From assembly GCF_000403785.1 (NCBI RefSeq), contig NZ_APHJ01000018.1, positions 124,001 to 188,000 of the forward strand: 64,000 nucleotides of DNA, read 5' to 3'. The number at the start of each line of letters is the position of its first letter. Positions within the stretch are counted from its first letter, which is position 1. Position numbers and translations under genes: made by a program. Below, one piece after another: positions 50,793 through 58,288 of this stretch. The DNA comes from Gillisia sp. CAL575 (lineage in GTDB: Bacteria; Bacteroidota; Bacteroidia; Flavobacteriales; Flavobacteriaceae). A model generated the notes under the pieces. The model saw nothing but the letters and a program-made list of their open reading frames with translations, did not search any database and was not told the DNA's origin.

Positions 50793-53000
50793 ATGTTTAA
50801 TAATAGAGTAGAAATTACATTAAAATCCACATTAGGAACATTAGTACTTGAAAATGACCCTATAGGTTATGATCAAAGTGAAACCGAAGTAGGGCGTAGT
50901 GAAAAGACCTTTGGAATATTCTTAACTGAAACCAATAATCTAGAATTTACAGGAGAAAGCAAAGCGTGGTTAGAGCGCTTGTATATTCTAAAAGGCCCTA
51001 ATGCTAAGTGCCAATTAATTAGAAAAGTAAAACACTCTACTACAGACGAATGGTTAATTCGTGCTGATGGATTTTTAGACTTTTCTAGCCGTAAAATAAA
51101 GAATAACAAACTTCAATTGGATTTTACTGAAGGTGGTTTGCGTGAGATATTCACATCACAAATGCGTGAGAGGTTTGATTTAAATAGATTAACTGATATA
51201 AATGGAAACACTATCCCAAAACTTGAAAAGGACATTTTAACCCTTACAGGTCGAGATATTTATTTACTGAGTAGTTGGCGAAGCGAGGGATTAAAAGAAT
51301 TTAGTTTGCATTCAGGCGAGTGGAATTCAGGCGGTGATAATAGAGAAGCTTTTAGACCAGCCCCATCAACATTAATCGCTAATTCAGATCCTCTAAACAT
51401 TTCTGAAACTCAAAATGTAACACGAGAGGAAAGGAGAAGTAGTTTAAGTGTTAGTCAAATGTTTTACCTATTTGCAGATAGAGATCACGGAAAAGTGAAA
51501 ATGCCAATAAATCTATCTTTTAAAATATCGGATACCTCACAAAGATTAGTTGACTACGCAAACATAAGGGTAACCGTTAGAAGGTTTCTAAAGGTTAGCG
51601 AAGATGAAAAGTTGGTATTTCAAGATGAACAAGTACTCATTAACATTGGAGATCCTCGAAATTATGAATTACAAACTTTTACATACAAAGGAACTGTAGA
51701 ATTAGATATTAAACAAAATGAAAGTTATGCAATAATGTTTTATCTAGATGGTAGTTATGGTAATGGTTTTGAACAGGGTTATTTAGAGGTTTTCTTTAGC
51801 GAGTATTCTTTTACTCAAGATTTGCAAGAAGATTCATTTTTCAAGCGAACTAATTCAAATTGTTTAACCGCTTTCGAGGTGGGGCATCGATTAGGTGAAA
51901 TATACACAGGTGAAGGCAGTTTCGAAAGTGACTTACTGAAAGCAGTAGATAAGTCTTTGCTAAATAATGATAACCATCAATTAGTATTTAGTCCAGGGGG
52001 ATGGATAAGGAACTTAAGAAAAATTGACGAAAATGGTTTAGATATTCCTTTTCCTTTTGAAATAAGTTTTGAAGATTTCTATAATTCTATAAACGCAATT
52101 ACGCCTGTTGGGTATGGAATAGCGAGTTTAGGAAAGAAACAGAACATAATTTTAGAGGATATTGAGTACTTCTTTCAGAAAACAGTAGCAGTAAACTTAG
52201 GGAAGATCCAAATAACAGAACGCACAACCGCAGTAGAATTCTGTTATCAGTCTTTGGCTTTTGGTTACACAAAAGGGGGAGATTATGAGCAGCCTTTAGG
52301 ATTGGATGAATACAACACCCAAACCAATTATAGAACGCCTATAACAATTTCAGATAGTGAATATTCTGTATTAAGCCCATCCAGAGCAGATAGTTATGGT
52401 GCTGAAGATGCTAGAAGAAAACAGGCTGAGGATGGTTCAGATGAAGATAGCCCGTACGATAAAGATAACTTTATGTTTGACGTGAAGTTTTTAGAGCGTT
52501 CTAACTTAGCTAATTACTATGATGTAAGATTATACCAAGACGACTTTGAAACACTCCCTACAGGTATCTATTCCCCTGCAACGGCTTATAATCTAAATCT
52601 TAGTCCGGGAAGAAATAGACAAAGACATGAGAAGATGTTTGATTCTTCTTTCATAATGCTTCAAGATGAATTAGTGCAGCATGTTAATACAAAAGGGAAT
52701 AGCGAGTTAAAGACTAAAAAGGTTGGAGAAGATGCATTAAAAGAAAATGATGAAATCCCTATCTCTAAGTTAACCAATCCAATATTTAACCCTGAATGGA
52801 TTCAAGCAGAAGCACCATTTGAGCAGCAAATAATGGATCAAGTACTAGGCTCAACTTTAATAAACGGCAAAATGGTAAATAACTATTACTGTTTAGCTGA
52901 ATTTATTAATGAGAATAACAACACGGAGTATGCGTACATATTCACAGTAAAATCAAAAGACAAACTAACTTATAAGCTACTCTCAGCGTATGGTATCTAA
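50793..53000 (+). CDS. Large phage-tail/baseplate-like protein, function unproven
   Basis: A 735-residue protein without signal peptide or membrane helix. I do not know a named family. The N-terminus (EITLKSTLGTLVLENDPIGYD, WLERLYILKGPNAKCQLIRKV, GFLDFSSRKIKNNKLQLDFTE) resembles large virion proteins seen near the tail genes of Bacteroidota temperate phages. Beta-strand-rich stretches follow through the middle. It is the only big structural-looking gene of the element and is apparently intact. A satellite that redirects helper tails, or a remnant of a lost tail operon, are both possible. Confidence that it is a real gene is high; confidence in tail origin is low. Confidence 0.65.
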   Translation: MFNNRVEITLKSTLGTLVLENDPIGYDQSETEVGRSEKTFGIFLTETNNLEFTGESKAWLERLYILKGPNAKCQLIRKVKHSTTDEWLIRADGFLDFSSRKIKNNKLQLDFTEGGLREIFTSQMRERFDLNRLTDINGNTIPKLEKDILTLTGRDIYLLSSWRSEGLKEFSLHSGEWNSGGDNREAFRPAPSTLIANSDPLNISETQNVTREERRSSLSVSQMFYLFADRDHGKVKMPINLSFKISDTSQRLVDYANIRVTVRRFLKVSEDEKLVFQDEQVLINIGDPRNYELQTFTYKGTVELDIKQNESYAIMFYLDGSYGNGFEQGYLEVFFSEYSFTQDLQEDSFFKRTNSNCLTAFEVGHRLGEIYTGEGSFESDLLKAVDKSLLNNDNHQLVFSPGGWIRNLRKIDENGLDIPFPFEISFEDFYNSINAITPVGYGIASLGKKQNIILEDIEYFFQKTVAVNLGKIQITERTTAVEFCYQSLAFGYTKGGDYEQPLGLDEYNTQTNYRTPITISDSEYSVLSPSRADSYGAEDARRKQAEDGSDEDSPYDKDNFMFDVKFLERSNLANYYDVRLYQDDFETLPTGIYSPATAYNLNLSPGRNRQRHEKMFDSSFIMLQDELVQHVNTKGNSELKTKKVGEDALKENDEIPISKLTNPIFNPEWIQAEAPFEQQIMDQVLGSTLINGKMVNNYYCLAEFINENNNTEYAYIFTVKSKDKLTYKLLSAYGI

Positions 53001-53212
53001 GGATATTAGATAAACCTTATAAACTCTTTGTAATACCCTAAGAATGCCCTAAGGATTGCTAAAGATTATAGCCGTAAAAAACGGTGAAATAACACTAAGA
53101 TTATACTAAGTATAACTAACTATTCTAACCGTAAATACGGCAAGATTACGGCAAGATTAAAAGAGTTAGAACCTGATAAAACCTGAGATTGAAATTAATT
53201 AAAAATTAATAA
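53001..53212. repeat. Palindromes and 11-bp tandem repeat after the tail-like gene
   Basis: CCGTAAAAAACGG (53072-53084) and CCGTAAATACGG (53129-53140) are palindromic. ACGGCAAGATT is repeated twice in tandem (53137-53147, 53148-53158). Words of the CCCTAAG type recur around 53036-53060. No gene is present. They may be regulatory or packaging-related sites; function unknown. Confidence 0.5.
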
Positions 53213-53368
53213 ATGGAATGCCTCATAAAAACATACTTAGATGGAAATATAATTGATGAGGTAACATTACAAGAGTTAAAAAGGGAACAATACGCGCGCG
53301 AGAAGATGTATGATTATACAAACATTTCTTCAAAAGGCATTAATCTCATGTGTTTCCTTACACTATAA
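53213..53368 (+). CDS. Possible 51-residue protein
   Basis: An ATG-initiated frame reading MECLIKTYLDGNIIDEVTLQ through KGINLMCFLTL. The first 40 residues have a normal protein composition, with no motif I can name. Part of its DNA (53284-53300) is repeated near 54557-54573, so this may be a fragment of a repeated unit rather than a gene. Confidence 0.3.
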   Translation: MECLIKTYLDGNIIDEVTLQELKREQYAREKMYDYTNISSKGINLMCFLTL

Positions 53369-53900
53369 AAAGGGAGAGATTAGGGCGAGGGTATAGAAAT
53401 TAAAACTTGTCAAAACTTGATATTGAAAAGATTAATTAATTAAATAATATTAATACAATAGTCTAAAACTGTACTAAGTAAATTACCTAAAAAGTGAAGA
53501 TTTTTTAACGGTCAGTAAACTCATTAAACTTACTTAAAAAGACTTTTCGGGAATCACATGGGCAAAAGAGTTTGCTTCCTTATACGTGCACGTATAGACT
53601 GTAAAAAACTTGGTTGTAAATAATCGTTTTTCGCACGTAAAAAAAGGCAAGAGTTTTTGGACTCGATAAAAAGAGAATCAAATACTGTTGGTTTAAAGAC
53701 TTTGTCGTAATCACAACGCACATAGGTAACGTAATTTAAAGATTTTGTAACAGTCACTCAGGAGAAAGGTTTCTATTGGATTAATATTAAATTGAATAGA
53801 TTTTGGTTAAGAAATCAAACTAATTATTTAAAATTCAATCAGATGCGCAATTTTAAATTAAGGTTTTGCTATATTAGATTATAAACTAAAGCTTCACGTA
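53369..53900. other. Non-coding stretch before the DUF4468 gene
   Basis: No gene is supported. Several degenerate words of the type TCGnnATCAC..ACATAGGTAA occur around 53545 and 53705, and again near 54594 beyond the next gene. Also present is the palindrome TATACGTGCACGTATA (53581-53596). Confidence 0.35.
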
Positions 53901-54470
53901 ATGAAAAATCTTTTAACTACTCTTTTAATTCTAGTTTCAATTAGCTTAAATGCTCAACTTAAAACTAACGATAGTGGTTCGGTGTATTATGAAGAAATAG
54001 TAGAAACAGATAAATCTATTGCAGAAGTTCATAGTGCTGTTGAAGAGTTTTTAGCCACAAATTCAGGTAACTCAAATTATGTAATTAAAATTAATGAAGA
54101 TGATAAAATACTATCAAAAGGAAACCTTTCTGTTGTTGGTCCTAATAAATTAGAAATTGTATTAAACACAGAGTTTAAGGATGGTCGTTATAGAATATTG
54201 ATAGACCCTATTTCTTGGAATGGTAAAGCTCCTCTAACTCTTGAAATGAATTTTGATAAAGTGAAAGCCAAAGCAGATATGCGACAAATGTACATAGATA
54301 AAGGATTGGAAAAGGCTTATAATAAAAAAGAAAAAAGTGGAGAAATAGATGCAGATATTCAACAGTTTGTTGACATGCAAACTCTTATGTATGATAAATC
54401 TAAGGCAAAGATTTTATCTTTTGTTCAATCTCTAAAAGAGCATGTTGATAACAGTAAATCGGATTGGTAA
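53901..54470 (+). CDS. Secreted DUF4468-like protein
   Basis: A 189-residue protein with a clear signal peptide (MKNLLTTLLILVSISLNAQ). The KSIAEVHSAVEEFLA start and IDPISWNGKAPLTLEM segment resemble DUF4468, a TBP-like fold found in exported proteins of Bacteroidota. The C-terminal half is helical and charged. It stands alone between repeat-bearing non-coding stretches, which suggests a moron-type passenger gene expressed from the integrated element. Function unknown. Confidence 0.7.
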   Translation: MKNLLTTLLILVSISLNAQLKTNDSGSVYYEEIVETDKSIAEVHSAVEEFLATNSGNSNYVIKINEDDKILSKGNLSVVGPNKLEIVLNTEFKDGRYRILIDPISWNGKAPLTLEMNFDKVKAKADMRQMYIDKGLEKAYNKKEKSGEIDADIQQFVDMQTLMYDKSKAKILSFVQSLKEHVDNSKSDW

Positions 54471-54671
54471 AATATTACTTACTTTTATTTTATTATCAAC
54501 TGTATCTTTTTCTTTTTATAAATTCATTTGATTTACAATGAGAGATTAGGCAAAAAGGAACAATACTCGCGCGGATGAGGTAAAAAACTAGGGAAGTTTT
54601 TTCGAAGTTACCATGCACACAGGTAAATTAGTAAACAATACATTTATAGAATTATTAGTTCTTGTATTGAT

Positions 54672-54842
54672 TTACTTATTTATATTTAAATGTTTGAGTA
54701 AATATTCTTTAGCTTGAGCATCACTTATTAACTTCTTAGTTTTCTTTATTGGACTATTATTTAATCCAATCATTTGTTTAAATCGTTTCTCTTCTACAGG
54801 ATCTAAAGCCAGATAAACATTGTACGCGGTTTCAGCCTTCAT
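54672..54842 (-). CDS. Small 56-residue phage-type protein
   Basis: Minus-strand frame from ATG 54842: MKAETAYNVYLALDPVEEKR, then FKQMIGLNNSPIKKTKK, ending KEYLLKHLNINK. The 'MKaEtaYnvylaLdpvE' opening recurs in the protein at 55087-55362 (MKVESVYDIILDLDEDQRKE), so the two share an N-terminal segment. Its start overlaps the end of the decayed terminase frame, as in phage gene strings where a small terminase gene is followed by such a protein. Confidence 0.55.
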   Translation of the reverse strand: MKAETAYNVYLALDPVEEKRFKQMIGLNNSPIKKTKKLISDAQAKEYLLKHLNINK

Positions 54843-55086
54843 TTAGTAAATCGTTTTTAATTTTTATCTTCTTTAGAGATTCTATTACACCTATCTTCTG
54901 CTTAAAGAGTTTTACCTCTTCCTCTTCTGAAATATCTATTCAAAGTTCTGAAACATAGTTTACAACCTTAACATTACTTAACAACCTAGAACTTTGTTCA
55001 ATTACTGTTTTTTTTTAGAATAACCTGCACGAATAGCAGCTTGAGTTCTTTGTTATCCTAAGGATCTTCAAAATATATCTTCAGCT
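54843..55086 (-). pseudogene. Terminase small-subunit remnant
   Basis: On the minus strand RTQAAIRAGYSKK, the signature of the small terminase helix-turn-helix (usually NATQAAIRAGYSKKTA), is followed, after a frameshift in an A-run, by TVIEQSSRLLSNVKVVNYVSEL, a TGA stop, then IDISEEEEVKLFKQKIGV and the end KIKNDLLNE. The order and content match a small terminase. The frameshift and stop make it a pseudogene. This is the only recognisable phage packaging gene in the element. Confidence 0.75.
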
Positions 55087-55362
55087 CTAATGCCTCTCTA
55101 CTTTTTTGATGGCAGCATCAATTTCAGAGCGTTTAAATACAGCAGTTTTACCAAGCTTGTACATTTCAAATAAACCCTCTTTATACAGTCCTTTTAAGCT
55201 ACTGATTGGCATCTCATTAATATATTCAGATAAGCCTTTCCACGACCTAATCCAGGGAGTATGTTCAACCCTAGGGAGTGGTTTCTTAAGCAACTTAAAA
55301 AGTTCTTTTCTTTGATCCTCATCTAAATCTAATATTATATCGTAGACGCTTTCAACTTTCAT
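55087..55362 (-). CDS. Excisionase-like/helix-turn-helix small protein
   Basis: A 91-residue protein. The N-terminal MKVESVYDIILDLDEDQRKELFKLL is shared with its neighbour at 54672. The C-terminal half (WKGLSEYINEMPISSLKGLY, KEGLFEMYKLGKTAVFKRSEIDAAI) has the shape of an excisionase-type DNA-binding domain ending in 'f.rseid..i'. Its start overlaps the stop of the repressor gene by 11 bp, so they form one minus-strand lysogeny-type transcript. Confidence 0.7.
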   Translation of the reverse strand: MKVESVYDIILDLDEDQRKELFKLLKKPLPRVEHTPWIRSWKGLSEYINEMPISSLKGLYKEGLFEMYKLGKTAVFKRSEIDAAIKKVERH

Positions 55363-55639
55363 GCTTAAAGTTGTTTAAACTTATCTCTCCTACGTTAATA
55401 TACTTACCCTCTTTTTCAATATAAATAACCTCTGTTTTTGTCTCCTTGGTAGGATAAAACAATTCCCTAATATCAACATCAAGTACCTCAGCTATGCTCC
55501 TTAATAGATCTGGTTTAGGGAATGAATTCCCACTAACAATATTGGACATTGATACAGTACTTACACCCACTTTCTCAGCAAGATCTTTCCCGGTTACCTC
55601 TTTCGCTTTAAGAATCTCTTTTAATCTTAATATCTCCAT
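55352..55639 (-). CDS. Cro/CI-family (XRE) repressor
   Basis: A 95-residue regulator with an N-terminal XRE helix-turn-helix: LRLKEILKAKEVTGKDLAEKVGVS, TVSMSNIVSGNSFPKPDLLRSIAEVLDVDIRELF. The short C-terminal tail may mediate dimer contacts. It is divergent from the plus-strand genes starting at 55781 and faces a gap with two matching AAGT-N3-ACTT sites, the typical set-up of a phage immunity switch. Confidence 0.88.
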   Translation of the reverse strand: MEILRLKEILKAKEVTGKDLAEKVGVSTVSMSNIVSGNSFPKPDLLRSIAEVLDVDIRELFYPTKETKTEVIYIEKEGKYINVGEISLNNFKHES

Positions 55640-55680
55640 TTATTAATTGATTTGATTTACTTCAAAGATAAGTAATTAAA

Positions 55681-55745
55681 GTACAACTTAAATTATTTTA
55701 ATAATAATTAAGGTGAAACTTGTATAGTATTAAAGTTATACTTAA
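55681..55745. promoter_or_regulatory. Paired operators of the element's repressor switch
   Basis: AAGTACAACTT (55681-55691) and AAGTTATACTT (55735-55745) share the inverted AAGT-N3-ACTT core. Each lies in a longer match ATTAAAGT...ACTTAAATTA. They sit 54 bp apart in the gap between the repressor gene and the divergent small-gene operon, and would let the repressor control both directions. Confidence 0.6.
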
Positions 55746-55780
55746 ATTAGCTGTATAATAATTAAAGCGAAACATTAATA

Positions 55781-56083
55781 ATGACATCATCAGAATTTAA
55801 AATCGCCATTTCAGAAGTAAAAGAAGCTTTAAAGGGAAAGACTCTAACCATTTCTTTTGTACACGGTGATAGAATAGAGGAGCTAAGGTTTACCACTCTT
55901 AGAGGTTTTGGAAATACCATCCTTAAACTTGAGAAAATAGGTGCCGGGTTTGGGTTCATTAAAGTAGGAAATGATTTAGTACAAAGAGGGATCTACAAGA
56001 ATTCAGAGTTTCAAACAGTACTTAACAGGGGTAATTGGAATGAGGTTTTTTTCCTTGCAACTACAGTAAAATTTAACCAATAA
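55781..56083 (+). CDS. Unknown 100-residue protein, first gene of rightward operon
   Basis: I do not recognise a family. The protein is a mixed alpha/beta type (EFKIAISEVKEALKGKTLTI, SFVHGDRIEELRFTTLRGFG) without membrane segments. It is the first gene opposite the repressor, so it is likely expressed when repression is lifted. 11 bp before the DUF2693-like gene. Confidence 0.7.
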   Translation: MTSSEFKIAISEVKEALKGKTLTISFVHGDRIEELRFTTLRGFGNTILKLEKIGAGFGFIKVGNDLVQRGIYKNSEFQTVLNRGNWNEVFFLATTVKFNQ

Positions 56084-56094
56084 AATAGATAGAA

Positions 56095-56418
56095 ATGAAA
56101 GCTAAAAGTACAACCTTCAGAAGTAAAGTGTTCAACTGGGCACACGAATTAGTAAAAAGCACAGGCAAGTCCATTGCAGTATGTTTAGCTAAAGCATGGT
56201 CAATTTACAGATTAAAGAAAAGAATGAGCACTGATACCGTTAAAATAGCTTTTGAAAAGGTTGATGGTACTCTAAGAATAGCCTTTGCCACTCTTAATAA
56301 TATCACTTATGATAGCAAAAACACAAAGCAAAAAGATTTTAAAACAGTAGCTTATTTTGATACCGTTGCGAATGCTTTTAGATCATTTAGAATAGAAAAT
56401 TTCATTACAGCATACTAA
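56095..56418 (+). CDS. SH3-barrel (DUF2693/WYL_2-type) mobile-element protein
   Basis: A 107-residue protein. The pattern FNWAHELVKSTGKSIAVCLAKAW, then MSTDTVKIAFEKVDGTLRIA, and the end YFDTVANAFRSFRIENFI matches the small SH3-like barrel proteins (DUF2693, 'WYL_2') that are frequent in Bacteroidota phages and conjugative elements. The helical N-terminus probably contacts nucleic acid or protein. Function is unknown in the family. Confidence 0.75.
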   Translation: MKAKSTTFRSKVFNWAHELVKSTGKSIAVCLAKAWSIYRLKKRMSTDTVKIAFEKVDGTLRIAFATLNNITYDSKNTKQKDFKTVAYFDTVANAFRSFRIENFITAY

Positions 56419-56453
56419 AGATTCAGTGGTATAGACTGTATTCAAGTATAAAT

Positions 56454-56861
56454 ATGAATTACAATAATATAAATAGAATGAAAAGAAATAGTAAAAACAC
56501 CGAAAAGCTAAAGGATTTAGAAACTATCAAAAGATTTAAGGATCTTAATTTAATTGAAAGTGATGTTGCACAGGATTTAGAAGAGAGTTTAAAAGTGGAT
56601 TATGAAGAAATATTCAGAAAGGAACTTCAAGAGCAAAAAAAAAAATTTAGTGAGATGCTGGATGAATTGGTTAAAGACAAACCAAATAAGGCTGAGATAC
56701 TTGATATTGCTTCTAAAGTTTTAAAAGAGAGATTTGAGAAAGGTTTACAGTTTCAGGTTGAGATAAATGATTCAGTAATTAAAAACTTAATTTCAGAGAG
56801 AAAAGCAAAAGGACTGCCGGTAACGTTTAGTAAAAAGGAAATAATGGATGGTTTCAAATAA
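56454..56861 (+). CDS. Unknown charged, coiled-coil-like protein
   Basis: A 135-residue, Lys/Glu-rich protein, predicted by eye to be almost all helical (DLETIKRFKDLNLIESDVAQ, LEESLKVDYEEIFRKELQEQ). A second ATG at 56478 (MKRNSKNTEK) is a good alternative start. No family can be named. It is part of the rightward small-gene operon of the element. Confidence 0.65.
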   Translation: MNYNNINRMKRNSKNTEKLKDLETIKRFKDLNLIESDVAQDLEESLKVDYEEIFRKELQEQKKKFSEMLDELVKDKPNKAEILDIASKVLKERFEKGLQFQVEINDSVIKNLISERKAKGLPVTFSKKEIMDGFK

Positions 56862-56944
56862 TCTTAATAACCTCTTTTTTAAAGTCTATCTAAATAACTA
56901 GGTGGGCTTTTTTGTTTTATTATCTTGTATTAAATAAAATTATT

Positions 56945-57343
56945 ATGTCTTTGTATAATCCACCTCTAGTTATTAAAAGCAAAAGAAATGTAAGTTCATT
57001 TATCGAAATTACAGATGCTTTAAAAGGATTAGAATTTTCTTATTTCTACACTGGTAAGCGTATAGGGAAGAGTGATAATATAGAGTTAAACGTGTGTACA
57101 GTAGTTATAGATTCAGATGAAAATATCTTCTTAAGCGATTGTAATTATTCAGGGCAAAAAGAAACTTGGAAAGAAGTTATAAAGAATCAAATCGTAAATC
57201 ATTTAAGAGAAATAGGAGTAGAGCCTGGGATTGTGAAAAGTGAAACTAGATACTTAACAATTACCTCTAAACCGTATTTATCTAAGGAGAAATACGAGCT
57301 TAAAGTTTTAGATGTTATTTCTCAAATAAACCGAAAAGAATGA
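56945..57343 (+). CDS. Unknown 132-residue protein of the element
   Basis: No family recognised. The frame is open from 56912, but the N-terminal extension is hydrophobic and falls in non-coding-like DNA, so I prefer the ATG at 56945 (MSLYNPPLVIKSKRNV). It contains ITDALKGLEFSYFYTGKRIG and VIDSDENIFLSDCNY, suggesting an alpha/beta fold. Its stop overlaps the next start (ATGA). Confidence 0.65.
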   Translation: MSLYNPPLVIKSKRNVSSFIEITDALKGLEFSYFYTGKRIGKSDNIELNVCTVVIDSDENIFLSDCNYSGQKETWKEVIKNQIVNHLREIGVEPGIVKSETRYLTITSKPYLSKEKYELKVLDVISQINRKE

Positions 57344-57576
57344 AGATTAGCCTTTATGAATTTCTAGCACTTTCAGATAAAGAGCAATACGAGTTAGCTT
57401 TTAATAAAGGCAATTATCTTGATACATTATCAAAGGGTAGTACTAGATATGTACTTTACTCTTTAGATTTATTTTTTGTGGAAATTGAATACAATAGTTT
57501 GAATAATAAAATTGTAAATAAAAGATCCTTTGTTTCTGGTGAATTATTAGATAAATATTCTAATCTGGATCTATGA
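57340..57576 (+). CDS. Unknown 78-residue protein of the element
   Basis: A small protein coupled to the gene before it by a 4-bp overlap. The opening MKISLYEFLALSDKEQYELAFNKG and the following strands (RYVLYSLDLFFVEIEYNSL) recall short phage proteins of unknown role. Last gene before the right end of the element. Confidence 0.65.
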   Translation: MKISLYEFLALSDKEQYELAFNKGNYLDTLSKGSTRYVLYSLDLFFVEIEYNSLNNKIVNKRSFVSGELLDKYSNLDL

Positions 57577-57584
57577 ATTTAAGT

Positions 57585-57604
57585 TACCGTACATAAATCG
57601 TACA
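57585..57604. repeat. Arm-type repeat pair, right end
   Basis: TACCGTACA (57585-57593) and AATCGTACA (57596-57604) have the same 11-bp period as the left-end pair at 45526-45545 and the same orientation. They lie 57 bp inside the right att repeat. Confidence 0.6.
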
Positions 57605-57619
57605 AATAAGGAAATAAAA

Positions 57620-57656
57620 AAACCGTAACTACTTAATTAAAAGCCTGTTACGGTTT
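57620..57656. terminator. Terminator between element and tRNA-Arg
   Basis: AAACCGTAAC (57620-57629) and GTTACGGTTT (57647-57656) form a 10-bp perfect stem with an A-run on the left (T-run on the minus strand). It ends the tRNA transcript and probably also the rightward operon of the element. Confidence 0.7.
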
Positions 57657-57660
57657 ATCG

Positions 57661-57677
57661 AAGTGATCGCGCCAGGA
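57661..57677. other. attR: 17-bp repeat inside tRNA-Arg
   Basis: AAGTGATCGCGCCAGGA, identical to 45372-45388. It spans the 3' acceptor end and T-stem of the tRNA, so insertion of the element rebuilt a complete tRNA gene. Confidence 0.85.
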
Positions 57678-57737
57678 TTCGAACCTGGGACCGCCTGCTT
57701 AGAAGGCAGGTGCTCTATCCAACTGAGCTACGCGACC
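57664..57737 (-). tRNA. tRNA-Arg (anticodon TCT)
   Basis: Minus-strand cloverleaf of 74 nt beginning GGTCGCGTAGCTCAGTTGGA. Acceptor arms GGTCGCG/CGCGATC pair with one G-U; the anticodon stem CCTGC/GCAGG encloses CTTCTAA, giving anticodon TCT; the T-arm reads CCAGGTTCGAATCCTGG. CCA is not encoded. It is the attachment site of the 12.3-kb element. Confidence 0.97.
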
Positions 57738-57859
57738 GATTTCGCGGTGCAAATATAACTTACTTTATATTTAAAACAAGGTTTTTTTTATCAAAAATTA
57801 AAAATAAAAAAGCAGTTATTGCTAACTGCTTAAAATTCAGCATTAAACTGAAAATAAAA

Positions 57860-58114
57860 TTATTTAGATTCCTTTACAAGATTGCGTTCTAAGTGTTGAG
57901 TAATGGATAATAATTGATTTAAAGCAAAAGGAGTTGCTTTATCTATCTTATCTAATGGTGTATATAAGTTATAAAATCTCCTGGTAAGCTCCAGAGTTTC
58001 TAGTGAAAGACCGAAAATTTCTTGCTTTTCATACAGTTCATCTATATGCATTTTTACTGCAGTAATATATGAAAGTTGATCTGTTGTAACTTCTGGTTCT
58101 AAAATAGTATTCAT
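57860..58114 (-). CDS. Unknown 84-residue protein
   Basis: A small, apparently helical cytoplasmic protein (DQLSYITAVKMHIDELYEKQ, TPFALNQLLSITQHLERNLV). I know no family. It lies just outside the integrated element on the chromosomal side and stands alone. Confidence 0.6.
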   Translation of the reverse strand: MNTILEPEVTTDQLSYITAVKMHIDELYEKQEIFGLSLETLELTRRFYNLYTPLDKIDKATPFALNQLLSITQHLERNLVKESK

Positions 58115-58288
58115 AACTTCAATTTTATTATAAAATTAAATTATGCCATTACCTGCGTTAGAAGCAGTTAAGTAATTTGGAAGTAGTACTTGGGATGATA
58201 AAAATAGAGTTAAAAAATAGAGTTTCACAAGAATATTAAATATCCTCTATGAAAATTATTATATAATCGATAAAAAGCAAATTCAAAT

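Larger units (their letters stand above)
45372..57677. mobile_element. 12.3-kb element integrated into tRNA-Arg(TCT); satellite or prophage remnant
   Basis: Bounded by perfect 17-bp direct repeats (45372-45388; 57661-57677), with the intact tRNA gene at the right end and an integrase gene 190 bp inside the left end. Contents: integrase, HTH proteins, VirE-N/BT4734-like primase, helicase, iteron-like repeats, one 735-residue phage-tail-like protein, a DUF4468 secreted protein, a decayed terminase small subunit, a Cro/CI-type repressor with operators, and small proteins including an SH3-barrel (DUF2693) protein. No capsid, portal or large terminase gene is present. This fits a phage-derived satellite or a shrunken prophage. 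Confidence 0.8.

Noticed and set aside
53554-53757. A 67-residue minus-strand open frame before the DUF4468 gene
   Set aside because: Lies across degenerate repeat words and has no recognisable fold or context.
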